Positions 1 through 6,528 of a stretch of 18,471 nt of DNA are shown in pieces; positions within the stretch are counted from its first letter, which is position 1; each line of letters starts with the position of its first letter. Both the position numbers and the translations under genes were made by a program. The stretch comes from an uncultured Clostridium sp. (lineage in GTDB: Bacteria; Bacillota; Clostridia; Lachnospirales; Lachnospiraceae). The stretch lies in the NCBI GenBank assembly GCA_900555045.1, contig USJW01000105.1, forward strand, positions 1 to 18,471, written 5' to 3'. The notes under the pieces were generated by a model, which searched no databases, was not told the DNA's origin, and saw only the letters and a program-made list of their open reading frames with translations.

Positions 1-113
1 AAAAGTGCGGCCAACCCCGACAGCGCACGTTTTCCCTTTATGATAAAGCCCGGAGCCGCATTCGCGTCATGCTGGGACCGCACATCACTGGTTTTGTGCT
101 GTTGAATACTCAT
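1..113 (-). CDS. Unidentified protein, N-terminal 37 residues (cut by window edge)
   Basis: An open frame begins at an ATG (113-111) on the minus strand and runs off the left edge. A strong GGGAGGAA ribosome binding site sits 8 bases ahead of the ATG, and a good promoter lies at 165-193, so this is very likely a real gene start. The visible peptide is hydrophilic for about 22 residues (MSIQQHKTSDVRSQHDAN...) and then reads GFIIKGKRALSGLAAL, which may be the run-in to a first membrane helix, as in sugar ABC-transporter permeases. That family guess is weak because only 37 residues can be read. The neighbouring sugar-protein remnant would fit a carbohydrate locus. Confidence 0.6.
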   Translation of the reverse strand, partial: MSIQQHKTSDVRSQHDANAAPGFIIKGKRALSGLAAL

Positions 114-164
114 TCAATAAGTTCCTCCCATGTGCTTTCGATTGACAGAGAAATATATTTATAG

Positions 165-193
165 AGTATAGCATTTAGCAAGTGCTTCGGCAA
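165..193 (-). promoter_or_regulatory. Sigma-70-type promoter for the partial gene at the left edge
   Basis: Read on the minus strand: -35 TTGCCG (193-188), a 17-base spacer, and -10 TATACT (170-165). It ends about 50 bases upstream of the ATG at 113. The near-consensus boxes and ideal spacing make it credible. Confidence 0.6.
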
Positions 194-208
194 CCTTATA
201 TTTCTTAA

Positions 209-424
209 GTTTCCGCAGGATTCTCGACCTTAAGCATCGTGACGGTCATGCTTCTGGCGCGCGACGCGTTCGGAAGGACCACCTGTGCTATGGGGGAGGG
301 AGCCGTTCTCCCTCTGGAGGAAGGCTACTTCTGTATCCTGTTCCCCGAGGATGTCCACCGGACAAAGACAATGGCGGAGGAGCCGTGCGAGGTGTTAAAG
401 GGCGTATTTAAGATCAAACTGTAA
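209..424 (+). pseudogene. YhcH/YjgK/YiaL (DUF386) family protein, C-terminal remnant
   Basis: The frame opens after a stop at 206-208 and ends at TAA 422-424. The last ~45 residues match the C-terminal cupin strand region of the YhcH/YjgK/YiaL family: GYFCILFPEDVHRTKT followed by VLKGVFKIKL, compared with the usual G-F-hh-FPED-H ... V-K-VVKhKh pattern. Family members are about 150 residues and are sugar-acid or sialic-acid catabolism accessory proteins. Here the first two-thirds is absent, the first possible start is a GTG at 239, and no ribosome binding site is visible. I read it as a decayed remnant rather than a working small gene. It lies between the promoter of the left-edge gene and the terminator of the ATPase gene. 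Confidence 0.6.
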
Positions 425-444
425 ATTCCACGGTTCAGAAAAAT

Positions 445-494
445 ACAAAAAGGGCGCTGCAAAATAGATGGTTACTCATCTGTGATGCAGCGCC
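445..494 (-). terminator. Rho-independent terminator of the ATPase gene
   Basis: Perfect 9-base arms GGCGCTGCA (453-461) and TGCAGCGCC (486-494) enclose a smaller nested stem (466-470 with 477-481). On the minus strand the hairpin is followed by CCCTTTTTGTATTTTT. It sits 27 bases past the stop of the minus-strand ATPase gene. Confidence 0.8.
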
Positions 495-520
495 ATCCCT
501 ACATTTATGTGTTGGGATTC

Positions 521-1858
521 TTATTTCCGTTGCTCCAATGCCAGCCCAATCAGACGATCCGCCTGGTCCGCCATGAACAGGGGGATATTCAGCATATCGT
601 CATCCAGTTTCAGATTGTCCAGAGAAAAGCGGATGCGAAGCTTGACCTTGTCGGGGAACAGCTCCTTGAACTTTTTTAAGCTCTTGCGGGATGTGTTGGC
701 TTCGGATTTGACCTCGATCGGGAAAATGTCGTTCTCCCGCTGGATGAGGAAATCCACTTCGTAGGGCGGGTTGCTCTGGCTCCAATACCGGGGCGAAACT
801 TCAAACTGCGTGATCAGGGTTTGCAGCACAAAGTTTTCAGTCAAAGCGCCCCTAAACTCAGTGAACAGGCGGTTGCCTTCCCCAAAGGCCGTGGGAGACA
901 GCTGAGCCAGACGGCGGAGCAGGCCCACGTCCACCAGATAGATCTTGAAGGCGGACAGGTCATCGTAGGCTGCTATCGGCAGGCCGGGGGCAGAGCTTCG
1001 GTAAACCTTATGCACCAGTCGGGCATCTACCAGCCACTGCAACGCATCTTCGTACTCACGTGCCCGTGCCCCTTCCTTGACTACCTTGTAGAGGAACTTC
1101 TTATTCTCTCTTGCGAGTTGAGAAGGCACGGACTTCCAGATGATAGAGATCTTCGGAAACTCGCTGAGGTTGGGATGTTTGGCAAAATCACGCTCATAGG
1201 CACCGATGATTCCGGACAGCGCTTCCTGCATGGCGGATACATCGCGGGCTTCCGTCCACATGAGTACCGATTCTGGCATACCGCCAGTGACATAGTACAT
1301 CTTTAATTTTTCATACAGCGGATTGAAGAAGGCATCAGGGATGGGTTCCAAAGTGTCTACCTGTTTCAGATACTGCGCCAGGTTCTCATCACCGTTGGCA
1401 AGCAGGAACTCCGTGAAGGTCATAGGGTCGATCTGCATGAAATTGACCTTACCCACCGGGAAAGAGGAGGGCCTCGCCAGAGCAATACCCAGCAGAGAAC
1501 CGGCACAGGCGATATGATACTGCGGTGCGTTCTCACAGAAATACTTCATGGAGTTGATAACCTTCGGGCAGTCCTGCACCTCGTCAAAGATGATGAGGGT
1601 CTTTTCGGGCACAATCTTCTGACCGCTGGCCAGCATCAAATTCTGCAGAATCCGATTCACATCCTTGGTGGTTTCAAAAAACTGCTTGTACTCCTCGTTT
1701 TCGTCGAAGTTGAAATAGGCTGTATTTTCATAATAGCGTCTGCCGAACTCTTTCAGAATCCAGGTCTTGCCAACTTGCCGCACGCCCTTTAAAATCAGCG
1801 GTTTGCGATAGGGAGAATTCTTCCATTCCAGCAGCCTGGTTAATATCAATCGCTCCAT
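521..1858 (-). CDS. ATP-binding protein with AAA_14 and DUF4143 domains
   Basis: A 445-residue protein of the widespread, functionally uncharacterised AAA_14/DUF4143 ATPase family. The N-terminal P-loop domain shows Walker A GVRQVGKT (residues 25-32), Walker B TLIIFDEV (87-94) and a sensor-like ACAGSLLG segment. The C-terminal DUF4143 part ends with a PD-(D/E)XK-nuclease-like signature, YEVDFLIQ (366-373) then IEVK (381-384), giving the D...E-x-K arrangement of that fold. Length is usual for the family and both ATPase motifs are intact. The start is the ATG at 1858, preceded by GAAGGAG. It is a single-gene unit with its own promoter (1913-1941) and terminator (445-494), typical of mobile or accessory genes. 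Proposed roles for the family (defence, toxin-like or DNA-directed) are not established. Family confidence is high; function is unknown. Confidence 0.9.
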   Translation of the reverse strand: MERLILTRLLEWKNSPYRKPLILKGVRQVGKTWILKEFGRRYYENTAYFNFDENEEYKQFFETTKDVNRILQNLMLASGQKIVPEKTLIIFDEVQDCPKVINSMKYFCENAPQYHIACAGSLLGIALARPSSFPVGKVNFMQIDPMTFTEFLLANGDENLAQYLKQVDTLEPIPDAFFNPLYEKLKMYYVTGGMPESVLMWTEARDVSAMQEALSGIIGAYERDFAKHPNLSEFPKISIIWKSVPSQLARENKKFLYKVVKEGARAREYEDALQWLVDARLVHKVYRSSAPGLPIAAYDDLSAFKIYLVDVGLLRRLAQLSPTAFGEGNRLFTEFRGALTENFVLQTLITQFEVSPRYWSQSNPPYEVDFLIQRENDIFPIEVKSEANTSRKSLKKFKELFPDKVKLRIRFSLDNLKLDDDMLNIPLFMADQADRLIGLALEQRK

Positions 1859-1869
1859 AACGGCACTCC

Positions 1870-1994
1870 TTCACACTTTTATTGCAGTTTCAAGGACTTG
1901 TAATCACACTTTATTATACGTCGATTGCTTTGAAATCACAACGGAAATCACATAATTATTTAATTTATTGTGACACACAATCACATTTTTATTA
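1870..1994. repeat. Phased TCACA repeats around the ATPase promoter
   Basis: TCACA occurs on the plus strand at 1871, 1904, 1936, 1948 and 1981. Intervals are 33, 32, 12 and 33 bases, close to whole helical turns (three turns or one). Copies at 1871, 1904 and 1981 share the longer form TCACA(C/T)TTTATT or similar. An imperfect palindrome TTGTG-ACA-CACAA lies at 1968-1980. The array brackets the -35/-10 of the ATPase gene, so it could be a multi-copy operator. This is inferred only from the pattern. Confidence 0.4.
1913..1941 (-). promoter_or_regulatory. Promoter of the AAA_14/DUF4143 ATPase gene
   Basis: On the minus strand: -35 TTGTGA (1941-1936), a 17-base spacer, and a perfect -10 TATAAT (1918-1913). 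It lies 55 bases upstream of the ATG at 1858 and downstream of the cupin terminator. The -35 overlaps one of the TCACA repeats described separately. Confidence 0.7.
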
Positions 1995-2018
1995 ATAATT
2001 CCTTTTGCCAGGGCACAC

Positions 2019-2063
2019 AAAAAACGGCACGAAATCCACAAATAAAGGATTCATGCCGTTTTT
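2019..2063 (-). terminator. Terminator downstream of the KdgF-like cupin gene
   Basis: Arms AAAAACGGCACGAAATCC (2020-2037) and GGATTCATGCCGTTTTT (2047-2063) pair with one mismatch and one bulge. On the minus strand the hairpin ends in a T-run. The A-rich opposite side means it could also act on plus-strand transcripts. Confidence 0.7.
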
Positions 2064-2121
2064 ATGAACAGAGAGCGAATCAGTGATTTTGCGAAAGCCC
2101 GCTACATTCCCATCAAACCAC

Positions 2122-2463
2122 CTATACAAAATCTTTCCGCATCGGCGTAAAGAAATCCACCAGGATCCCGTCCTCCAGGCATTCACACCCGTGCACAATA
2201 TCGTTCTGCTTTAACAGCGTGTCGCCCGCCGCAACCTCGTGGGTGGTGTCGCCGATGGTGAAGCGGAAGCGGCCGGACGCCACGTATGTAATCTGCGTGT
2301 GGGGGTGGTGGTGCATCGCGCCGATTCCGCCCTTCTTGAACACATTCTCCACACACATCAACTCGTCGCAGTAAGCGAGAATCCGGCGCTCCACGCCCGG
2401 ACCGGCCTCAGTGCCTTCCACATCCTTGCCAAACACCCAGTTGGCTCCTTTTTTAGCTTCCAT
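2122..2463 (-). CDS. KdgF-like cupin-domain protein
   Basis: A 113-residue single-domain cupin. The pattern GVERRILAYCDELM, then MHHHPHTQITYVASGRFRFT, then AAGDTLLKQNDIVHG and a DFFTP(M)RKDF end closely follows the KdgF family, which linearises the unsaturated uronates produced from pectin or alginate. The expected metal ligands are visible: the His cluster and Gln of HHHPHTQ and the later His of NDIVHG. The start at 2463 is chosen because TCAGGAGGTAAAGAT lies directly ahead of it; an upstream in-frame ATG at 2568 would put the ribosome binding site inside the gene. No other uronate gene is visible nearby, so the substrate cannot be assigned beyond the family. It is a monocistronic unit with a consensus promoter (2498-2526) and a terminator (2019-2063). 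Confidence 0.85.
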   Translation of the reverse strand: MEAKKGANWVFGKDVEGTEAGPGVERRILAYCDELMCVENVFKKGGIGAMHHHPHTQITYVASGRFRFTIGDTTHEVAAGDTLLKQNDIVHGCECLEDGILVDFFTPMRKDFV

Positions 2464-2497
2464 ATCTTTACCTCCTGAAAAATGATCCATTAAATCT

Positions 2498-2526
2498 AAT
2501 GTAACATTGATGAAAGAGTTTGTCAA
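2498..2526 (-). promoter_or_regulatory. Promoter of the KdgF-like cupin gene
   Basis: On the minus strand: perfect -35 TTGACA (2526-2521), a 17-base spacer, and -10 TACATT (2503-2498), 35 bases ahead of the ATG at 2463. Confidence 0.7.
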
Positions 2527-2534
2527 TACGAAGA

Positions 2535-2550
2535 GAGAAAACGTTGTCTC
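2535..2550. promoter_or_regulatory. Possible LacI/PurR-type operator upstream of the cupin gene
   Basis: GAGAAAACGTTGTCTC is a 16-base palindrome with 7 of 8 positions paired, centred on AACGTT. A central CG is typical of LacI-family operators. It ends 9 bases upstream of the cupin -35, a position that suits activation or modulation. No matching regulator gene is in the window. Confidence 0.4.
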
Positions 2551-2600
2551 AAAAATATAGTCGATCAATTCACTAAAGATTTGGAAATATTCAAAAAATA

Positions 2601-2663
2601 TTACCGCTCAGTGCGGGACAGGAGGACTGCTGCGGTAAAAACAGCTTTATTTCCGGTAAAAAC
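2601..2663. repeat. CGGTAA repeats upstream of icd
   Basis: CGGTAAAAAC occurs twice as a direct repeat (2633-2642 and 2654-2663), exactly 21 bases apart. An inverted copy, TTACCGC, lies at 2601-2607 and can pair with GCGGTAA at 2632-2638. Two helical turns between direct repeats suggests a protein-binding array ahead of the icd promoter. This is inferred from spacing only. Confidence 0.35.
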
Positions 2664-2688
2664 GGTTCAATTTTTGAGAAAATAGTGA

Positions 2689-2717
2689 TTTACGTATCGC
2701 CTTTCATGGGCTACAAT
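2689..2717 (+). promoter_or_regulatory. Promoter of icd
   Basis: -35 TTTACG (2689-2694), a 17-base spacer, and -10 TACAAT (2712-2717), 45 bases upstream of the icd ATG. Confidence 0.6.
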
Positions 2718-2762
2718 GATGTCAGAACGGTGGGCCTTGGTTCGCCATGAGGAGGTTAAGGG

Positions 2763-3977
2763 ATGGATAAGATTAAGATGACGACTCCGCTCGTGGAGAT
2801 GGACGGGGATGAGATGGCGGCCATTCTGTGGCGGGAGACCAAGGAGAAGCTGGTGCTGCCGTTTGTGGACCTGGCGGTGGACTACTATGACTTGGGGATC
2901 CGCAACCGGGACAACACGGAGGATCAGGTGACCGTGGAATCCGCCATGGCGGCCAAGAAATACGGCGTTGCGGTGAAGTGCGCCACCATCACGCCCAACC
3001 TGGAGCGCGTGCGGGAGTATAATCTGAAAAAGATGTGGAAGAGCCCCAACGCCACGATCCGCTCTGCGCTGGACGGCACGGTGTTTCGCGCGCCCATTCT
3101 GATAAAGGGCATCGAGCCCTATGTGAAGACCTGGGAGAAGCCCATCACCCTGGCCCGCCACGCCTACGGCGATCTGTACCGGGGCACGGAGATGAAGATT
3201 GACGGACCGGGGGTGTGTGAGCTTGTGTTCACCGCGGAGGACGGGACGGAACGGCGGGAGCTGATCCACAAATTTACGGGCCCAGGCGTGGCCCAGGGCA
3301 TCCACAACCTGGACGCCTCCATCCGCAGCTTTGCCCGCTGCTGCATGACCTACGCCCTGGACGTGAAGCAGGATCTGATCTTCTCCGCCAAGGACACGAT
3401 CTCCAAGGTGTACGACCGGAATTTCCGGGAGATTTTTAAGACCGTGTTCATGGAGGAGTACATGGAGAAGTTCCGCCATGCGGGCCTTCACTACGAGTAC
3501 TGCCTGATCGACGACGCGGTCTCCCGGGTGATCAAGAACAGCGGCGGCTACGTGTGGGCCTGCCAGAACTACGACGGGGACGTGATGAGCGACATGCTGG
3601 CGACCGCCTACGGCTCCGCGGCCATGATGACCTCCGTTTTGGTGTCGCCGGACGGCATCTACGAGTATGAGGCGGCCCACGGGACGGTGCGCCGGCACTA
3701 CTACCAGTACCTGGAGGGCGGCGTGGCCTCCACCAACCCGCTGGCCATCATCATGGCCTGGAGCGGCGGCCTCAAGAAGCGGGGCGAGCTGGACGGAAAC
3801 AGGGAGCTGGCCGGGTTCGGGCAGGCGCTGGAGGAGGAAGCGGTCCGCTTGGTGGAGCAGGGGATTATGACCGCGGATCTGGAGAAGGTGACCACCAACC
3901 CCAATCCCCACGTGGTGACGGGGCTTCGGTTTATCGATATTCTTAAAAAGCGGCTGGCGGAGCGCCTCGGGGCCTAG
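2763..3977 (+). CDS. icd: NADP-dependent isocitrate dehydrogenase, type II (eukaryote-like)
   Basis: Cytoplasmic enzyme that oxidatively decarboxylates isocitrate to 2-oxoglutarate and makes NADPH. The 404-residue length and motifs fit subfamily II, the group of human IDH1/2, not the E. coli Icd type. Visible: isocitrate-binding SPNATIR (94-100) and ARHAYGDLY (131-139, with the Arg that corresponds to human Arg132); metal-binding Asp residues at IDDAVS (249-254) and NYDGDVMSD (269-277); and NADP-binding EAAHGTVRRHY (303-313), whose Arg-His is the NADP-specific signature. The ATG follows GAGGAGGTTAAGG. Citrate synthase and aconitase are not adjacent, so in this anaerobe it probably supplies 2-oxoglutarate for glutamate. 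The YoaK-family gene follows after 36 bases with no terminator between, so they are probably co-transcribed. Confidence 0.95.
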   Translation: MDKIKMTTPLVEMDGDEMAAILWRETKEKLVLPFVDLAVDYYDLGIRNRDNTEDQVTVESAMAAKKYGVAVKCATITPNLERVREYNLKKMWKSPNATIRSALDGTVFRAPILIKGIEPYVKTWEKPITLARHAYGDLYRGTEMKIDGPGVCELVFTAEDGTERRELIHKFTGPGVAQGIHNLDASIRSFARCCMTYALDVKQDLIFSAKDTISKVYDRNFREIFKTVFMEEYMEKFRHAGLHYEYCLIDDAVSRVIKNSGGYVWACQNYDGDVMSDMLATAYGSAAMMTSVLVSPDGIYEYEAAHGTVRRHYYQYLEGGVASTNPLAIIMAWSGGLKKRGELDGNRELAGFGQALEEEAVRLVEQGIMTADLEKVTTNPNPHVVTGLRFIDILKKRLAERLGA

Positions 3978-4013
3978 GCGCAGGGCGGCAAGCGATGAAG
4001 GGGTGAGTGACAG

Positions 4014-4724
4014 ATGAAACTTGGGACCGGGAGCCGGGAGAAAATCCAGATGTCCGAGGCGGTTTCCACCGGCATCTTTCTGACCCTCTCGGGCGGATTT
4101 CAGGACGCATACACATACTTTTGCAGGGGAAAGGTCTTCGCCAACGCGCAGACGGGCAACATCGTGCTCTGGGGCACCCACATGGCGAAGCGGGAGTGGG
4201 CCATGGCCTTCCGGTACCTGGCGCCCATCCTGGCGTTCGTCGCGGGGGTCTACGTGGCGGAGCACATCAAGCGGGTGCACAGGGAGCGGGAGGGCGGACT
4301 GCTGCACTGGCGTCAGATCGTGGTGGCGGTGGAGATTGCGCTACTGTTCGCGGTGGGGTTCATGCCCCAGTCCATGAACATGGCGGCAAACGTCACGGTG
4401 TCCTTCGTCTGCTCCATGCAGGTGAACGCGTTCCGCAAGATCAAGGGGAGCCCCTACGCCAGCACCATGTGCATCGGGAACCTGCGCAGCGCCACGGAGG
4501 CATTTTACGCGTTCCGGCACACGGGGGACCGGCGGATCCTAGAAAAATGCCTCCGCTACTACGGGGTGATCGTGATTTTCGCCCTGGGCGCCACCCTCGG
4601 AAGCCTGTCTGCGGAGCGGTTTGGGGAGCGGGCGATCTGGATGAGCTGCGGCATGCTGTTTGTCAGCTTCCTGATCATGTTCGCCCAGGAGGAAGAGGCA
4701 AGGGAAGAGAAAAAAGAAGGATAG
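4014..4724 (+). CDS. YoaK family (DUF1275) membrane protein
   Basis: A 236-residue integral membrane protein of the YoaK/DUF1275 family, whose function is not established. The family signature is near the N-terminus: LTLSGGFQDAYTYF followed by VFANAQTGNIVLWG (the G-G-x-x-D-A and N-x-Q-T-G-N motifs). About five or six hydrophobic segments follow, around residues 60-77, 100-120, 120-140, 185-205 and 210-225. The C-terminus is charged (EEEAREEKKEG). The start is the ATG at 4014, with only a weak AGGGGTGAG ahead, which suggests translation after icd on a shared transcript. A strong terminator follows at 4748-4792. Confidence 0.85.
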   Translation: MKLGTGSREKIQMSEAVSTGIFLTLSGGFQDAYTYFCRGKVFANAQTGNIVLWGTHMAKREWAMAFRYLAPILAFVAGVYVAEHIKRVHREREGGLLHWRQIVVAVEIALLFAVGFMPQSMNMAANVTVSFVCSMQVNAFRKIKGSPYASTMCIGNLRSATEAFYAFRHTGDRRILEKCLRYYGVIVIFALGATLGSLSAERFGERAIWMSCGMLFVSFLIMFAQEEEAREEKKEG

Positions 4725-4747
4725 CGAGGAGATGTACAGCGAGGAGA

Positions 4748-4792
4748 TTCCCCGCCGCAGCGCGTTTGGAGGCTGCGGCGGGGGATTTTTTT
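4748..4792 (+). terminator. Rho-independent terminator of the icd-yoaK-like unit
   Basis: Perfect 11-base GC-rich arms CCCCGCCGCAG (4750-4760) and CTGCGGCGGGG (4773-4783), extended by outer pairs, then a seven-T run (4786-4792). Confidence 0.9.
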
Positions 4793-4851
4793 GGCACGCG
4801 GCGGGCCGCATGTTTTCCCGCGCATCTCCCCCACACATCGCAAAAAGAGTA

Positions 4852-4880
4852 TTTACAAAAATTCCAAAAAGTGATATGCT
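4852..4880 (+). promoter_or_regulatory. Promoter of the molybdenum-cofactor (moa) operon
   Basis: -35 TTTACA (4852-4857), a 17-base spacer, and -10 TATGCT (4875-4880). The predicted start near 4887 falls at the edge of the ModE-like inverted repeat at 4889-4912, giving a typical repressor arrangement. The 5' leader would be about 70 bases, too short for a molybdenum-cofactor riboswitch. Confidence 0.6.
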
Positions 4881-4888
4881 GTCCATAG

Positions 4889-4912
4889 CGTTATTCACAT
4901 ATATAAATAACG
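4889..4912. promoter_or_regulatory. ModE-like operator of the moa operon
   Basis: CGTTATT (4889-4895) and AATAACG (4906-4912) are perfect inverted arms separated by 10 bases, which equals CGTTAT-N12-ATAACG over 24 bases. The arms and total span match the ModE operator geometry known from the E. coli modA promoter. It lies 8 bases past the -10, over the transcription start. The same architecture recurs at 8787-8810 before modA, and a ModE-type HTH is encoded at 11687-12625. Confidence 0.75.
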
Positions 4913-4957
4913 GAAACGGTCGAACATAAAAATACAGTTGGAGGTTGGTTACAGGCT

Positions 4958-6004
4958 ATGAAATTGATTCGCACAGTGGACGCGGAAGGGGCCGTGCTCT
5001 GCCATGACATTACACAGATTATCAAAGGGGTGACCAAGGACGCGGTGTTCCGCAAGGGCCATGTGGTCACGAAGGAGGACATCCCCGTTCTCCTGAGCGT
5101 GGGCAAGGACCAGCTCTACGTCTGGGAGAAGGAGGAGGGGATGCTCCACGAGAACGACGCGGCGGAGATCCTCTGCGCCATGTGCATGGGCCAGAATATG
5201 GACCGCACCGAGGCCAAGGAGGGCAAGATCGAGTTGAAGGCGGCCTGCGACGGCCTGCTCAAGGTGGACAACCAGGCGCTGAAGGCGGTCAACGGGCTGG
5301 GCCAGATGATGATCGCCACCCGCCACGGGAATTTCCCGGTGAAGAAGGGCGACAAGCTGGCGGGCACCCGCATCATCCCCCTTGTGATCGAGGAGGAGAA
5401 GATGGAGGCGGCGAAGCGCGCTGCAGCCCAGGTGACGGGCGGAAAGCCGATCCTGGAGCTGAAACCGTTTCTACATAAGAAGGTGGGCATCGTGACCACC
5501 GGCAACGAGGTGTATTACGGGAGAATCAAGGACACCTTCACGCCGGTGATCGAGGAGAAGTTCTCGGAGTTTGACGCCCAGGTGATCGACCATGTGACCT
5601 GGAACGACGACGACACCAAGGTGACGGCCAGCATCCTGGATATGATCGAAAAGGGCGCGGACGTGGTGGTCTGCACCGGGGGCATGAGCGTGGACCCGGA
5701 TGACAAGACGCCGCTCGCCATAAAGAATACCGGGGCGCGGATCGTGTCCTACGGCGCGCCGGTGCTGCCGGGGGCCATGTTCCTTCTGGCCTACTACGAC
5801 GCCGGGGACCGCACGGTGGCGGTGATGGGGCTGCCGGGCTGCGTGATGTACGCGAAGCGGACCATTTTCGACCTGGTGCTGCCGCGGGTTATGGCCGACG
5901 ACGAGGTCACGCCGGAGGATTTGGCGGCGCTGGGGCAGGGCGGACTGTGCCTTAACTGCCCACAGTGCACCTATCCCAACTGCGGATTTGGAAAAGGAAT
6001 GTAG
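4958..6004 (+). CDS. MoeA-like molybdopterin-binding protein with Cys-rich C-terminal tail
   Basis: A 348-residue protein with a MoaB/MogA-type MoCF fold in its second half. The N-terminal ~150 residues resemble MoeA-like N-terminal regions (FRKGHVVTKEDIPVLLSVGK). The MoCF domain spans about 174-312, with VGIVTTGNEVYYG (176-188) and VVVCTGGMSVDPDDKTP (236-252), in place of MoeA's usual TTGG-S-G-D loop. MoeA inserts molybdate into adenylylated molybdopterin; a related cofactor-binding step is inferred here because moaC and moaA follow. It is shorter than classical MoeA (~400) and ends in an unusual tail with Cys331, Cys334, Cys337 and Cys342 (C-x2-C-x2-C-x4-C), suggesting a metal or Fe-S site. 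The ATG is preceded by TTGGAGGTTGG. It is the first gene of the operon; moaC follows after 18 bases. Confidence 0.8.
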   Translation: MKLIRTVDAEGAVLCHDITQIIKGVTKDAVFRKGHVVTKEDIPVLLSVGKDQLYVWEKEEGMLHENDAAEILCAMCMGQNMDRTEAKEGKIELKAACDGLLKVDNQALKAVNGLGQMMIATRHGNFPVKKGDKLAGTRIIPLVIEEEKMEAAKRAAAQVTGGKPILELKPFLHKKVGIVTTGNEVYYGRIKDTFTPVIEEKFSEFDAQVIDHVTWNDDDTKVTASILDMIEKGADVVVCTGGMSVDPDDKTPLAIKNTGARIVSYGAPVLPGAMFLLAYYDAGDRTVAVMGLPGCVMYAKRTIFDLVLPRVMADDEVTPEDLAALGQGGLCLNCPQCTYPNCGFGKGM

Positions 6005-6022
6005 GAAGGACGGAACCGACTG

Positions 6023-6523
6023 ATGGAATTTACACATTTTGACGAGCAGGGAAATGCGCACATGGTGGATGTGGGCGACAAGGCGGACACCAGGCGCGAG
6101 GCGGTGGCCCGGGGCAGCATCTTTATGAGCCCCCAGTGCCTGGCGATGGTGAAGGATGGGACTATGGCCAAGGGCGACGTGCTGGGCGTGGCCCGGGTGG
6201 CGGGAATCATGGGCGCCAAGCGCACCTCGGATCTGATCCCGCTGTGCCATATCCTGAATTTAACGAAGCTGAACGTGGATTTCACCATCCATGAGGAGCG
6301 CTGCGAGATCGAGGCCGCATGCACGGCCAGGACCACCGGGAAGACCGGCGTGGAGATGGAGGCGCTCACGGGCGTGACGGTGGCGCTTCTGACCATCTAC
6401 GACATGTGCAAGGCCGTGGACAAATCCATGGAGATCGGGAACGTGTATCTGGAGAAAAAGTCCGGCGGCAAGAGCGGGGATTTCCACAACCCGAAGCATC
6501 CGCAGGCGGAAGAACAGGGATAA
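6023..6523 (+). CDS. moaC: Cyclic pyranopterin monophosphate synthase MoaC
   Basis: A 166-residue cytoplasmic enzyme that, together with MoaA, converts GTP to cyclic pyranopterin monophosphate, the first step of molybdenum-cofactor synthesis. MoaC catalyses the second part, from 3',8-cyclo-GTP. Signatures: MVDVGDK (14-20), VARVAGIMGAKRTSDLIPLC, and EALTGVTVALLTIYDMCKAVDK near residues 113-134, including the conserved Lys and Asp-Met-Cys-Lys motif. Full length for the family. It sits 18 bases after the MoeA-like gene and 5 bases before moaA, so it is cotranscribed. Confidence 0.97.
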   Translation: MEFTHFDEQGNAHMVDVGDKADTRREAVARGSIFMSPQCLAMVKDGTMAKGDVLGVARVAGIMGAKRTSDLIPLCHILNLTKLNVDFTIHEERCEIEAACTARTTGKTGVEMEALTGVTVALLTIYDMCKAVDKSMEIGNVYLEKKSGGKSGDFHNPKHPQAEEQG

Positions 6524-6528
6524 AAGCT

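Noticed and set aside
2667..4307. A 546-codon open frame antisense to icd
   Set aside because: It mirrors the GC-rich third-position pattern of icd, has a Pro/His/Gly/Arg-rich composition with no recognisable domain, and spans the icd promoter and the next gene.
4007..4888. A 293-codon open frame overlapping the YoaK-family gene
   Set aside because: Out-of-frame shadow with Gly/Arg/His-rich sequence; it also runs through the terminator at 4748-4792.
4913..4957. A molybdenum-cofactor riboswitch in the moa leader
   Set aside because: The leader from the predicted start is only about 70 bases and is partly occupied by the operator; no fold of the expected size can fit.
5471..6250. A long minus-strand frame over the MoeA-like and moaC genes
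   Set aside because: Antisense shadow of two clearly identified genes; no ribosome binding site or family motif.
6319..6528. An upstream extension of moaA by 70 codons
   Set aside because: It overlaps moaC, gives no recognisable domain and lacks a ribosome binding site; the start at 6529 gives the canonical MoaA N-terminus.
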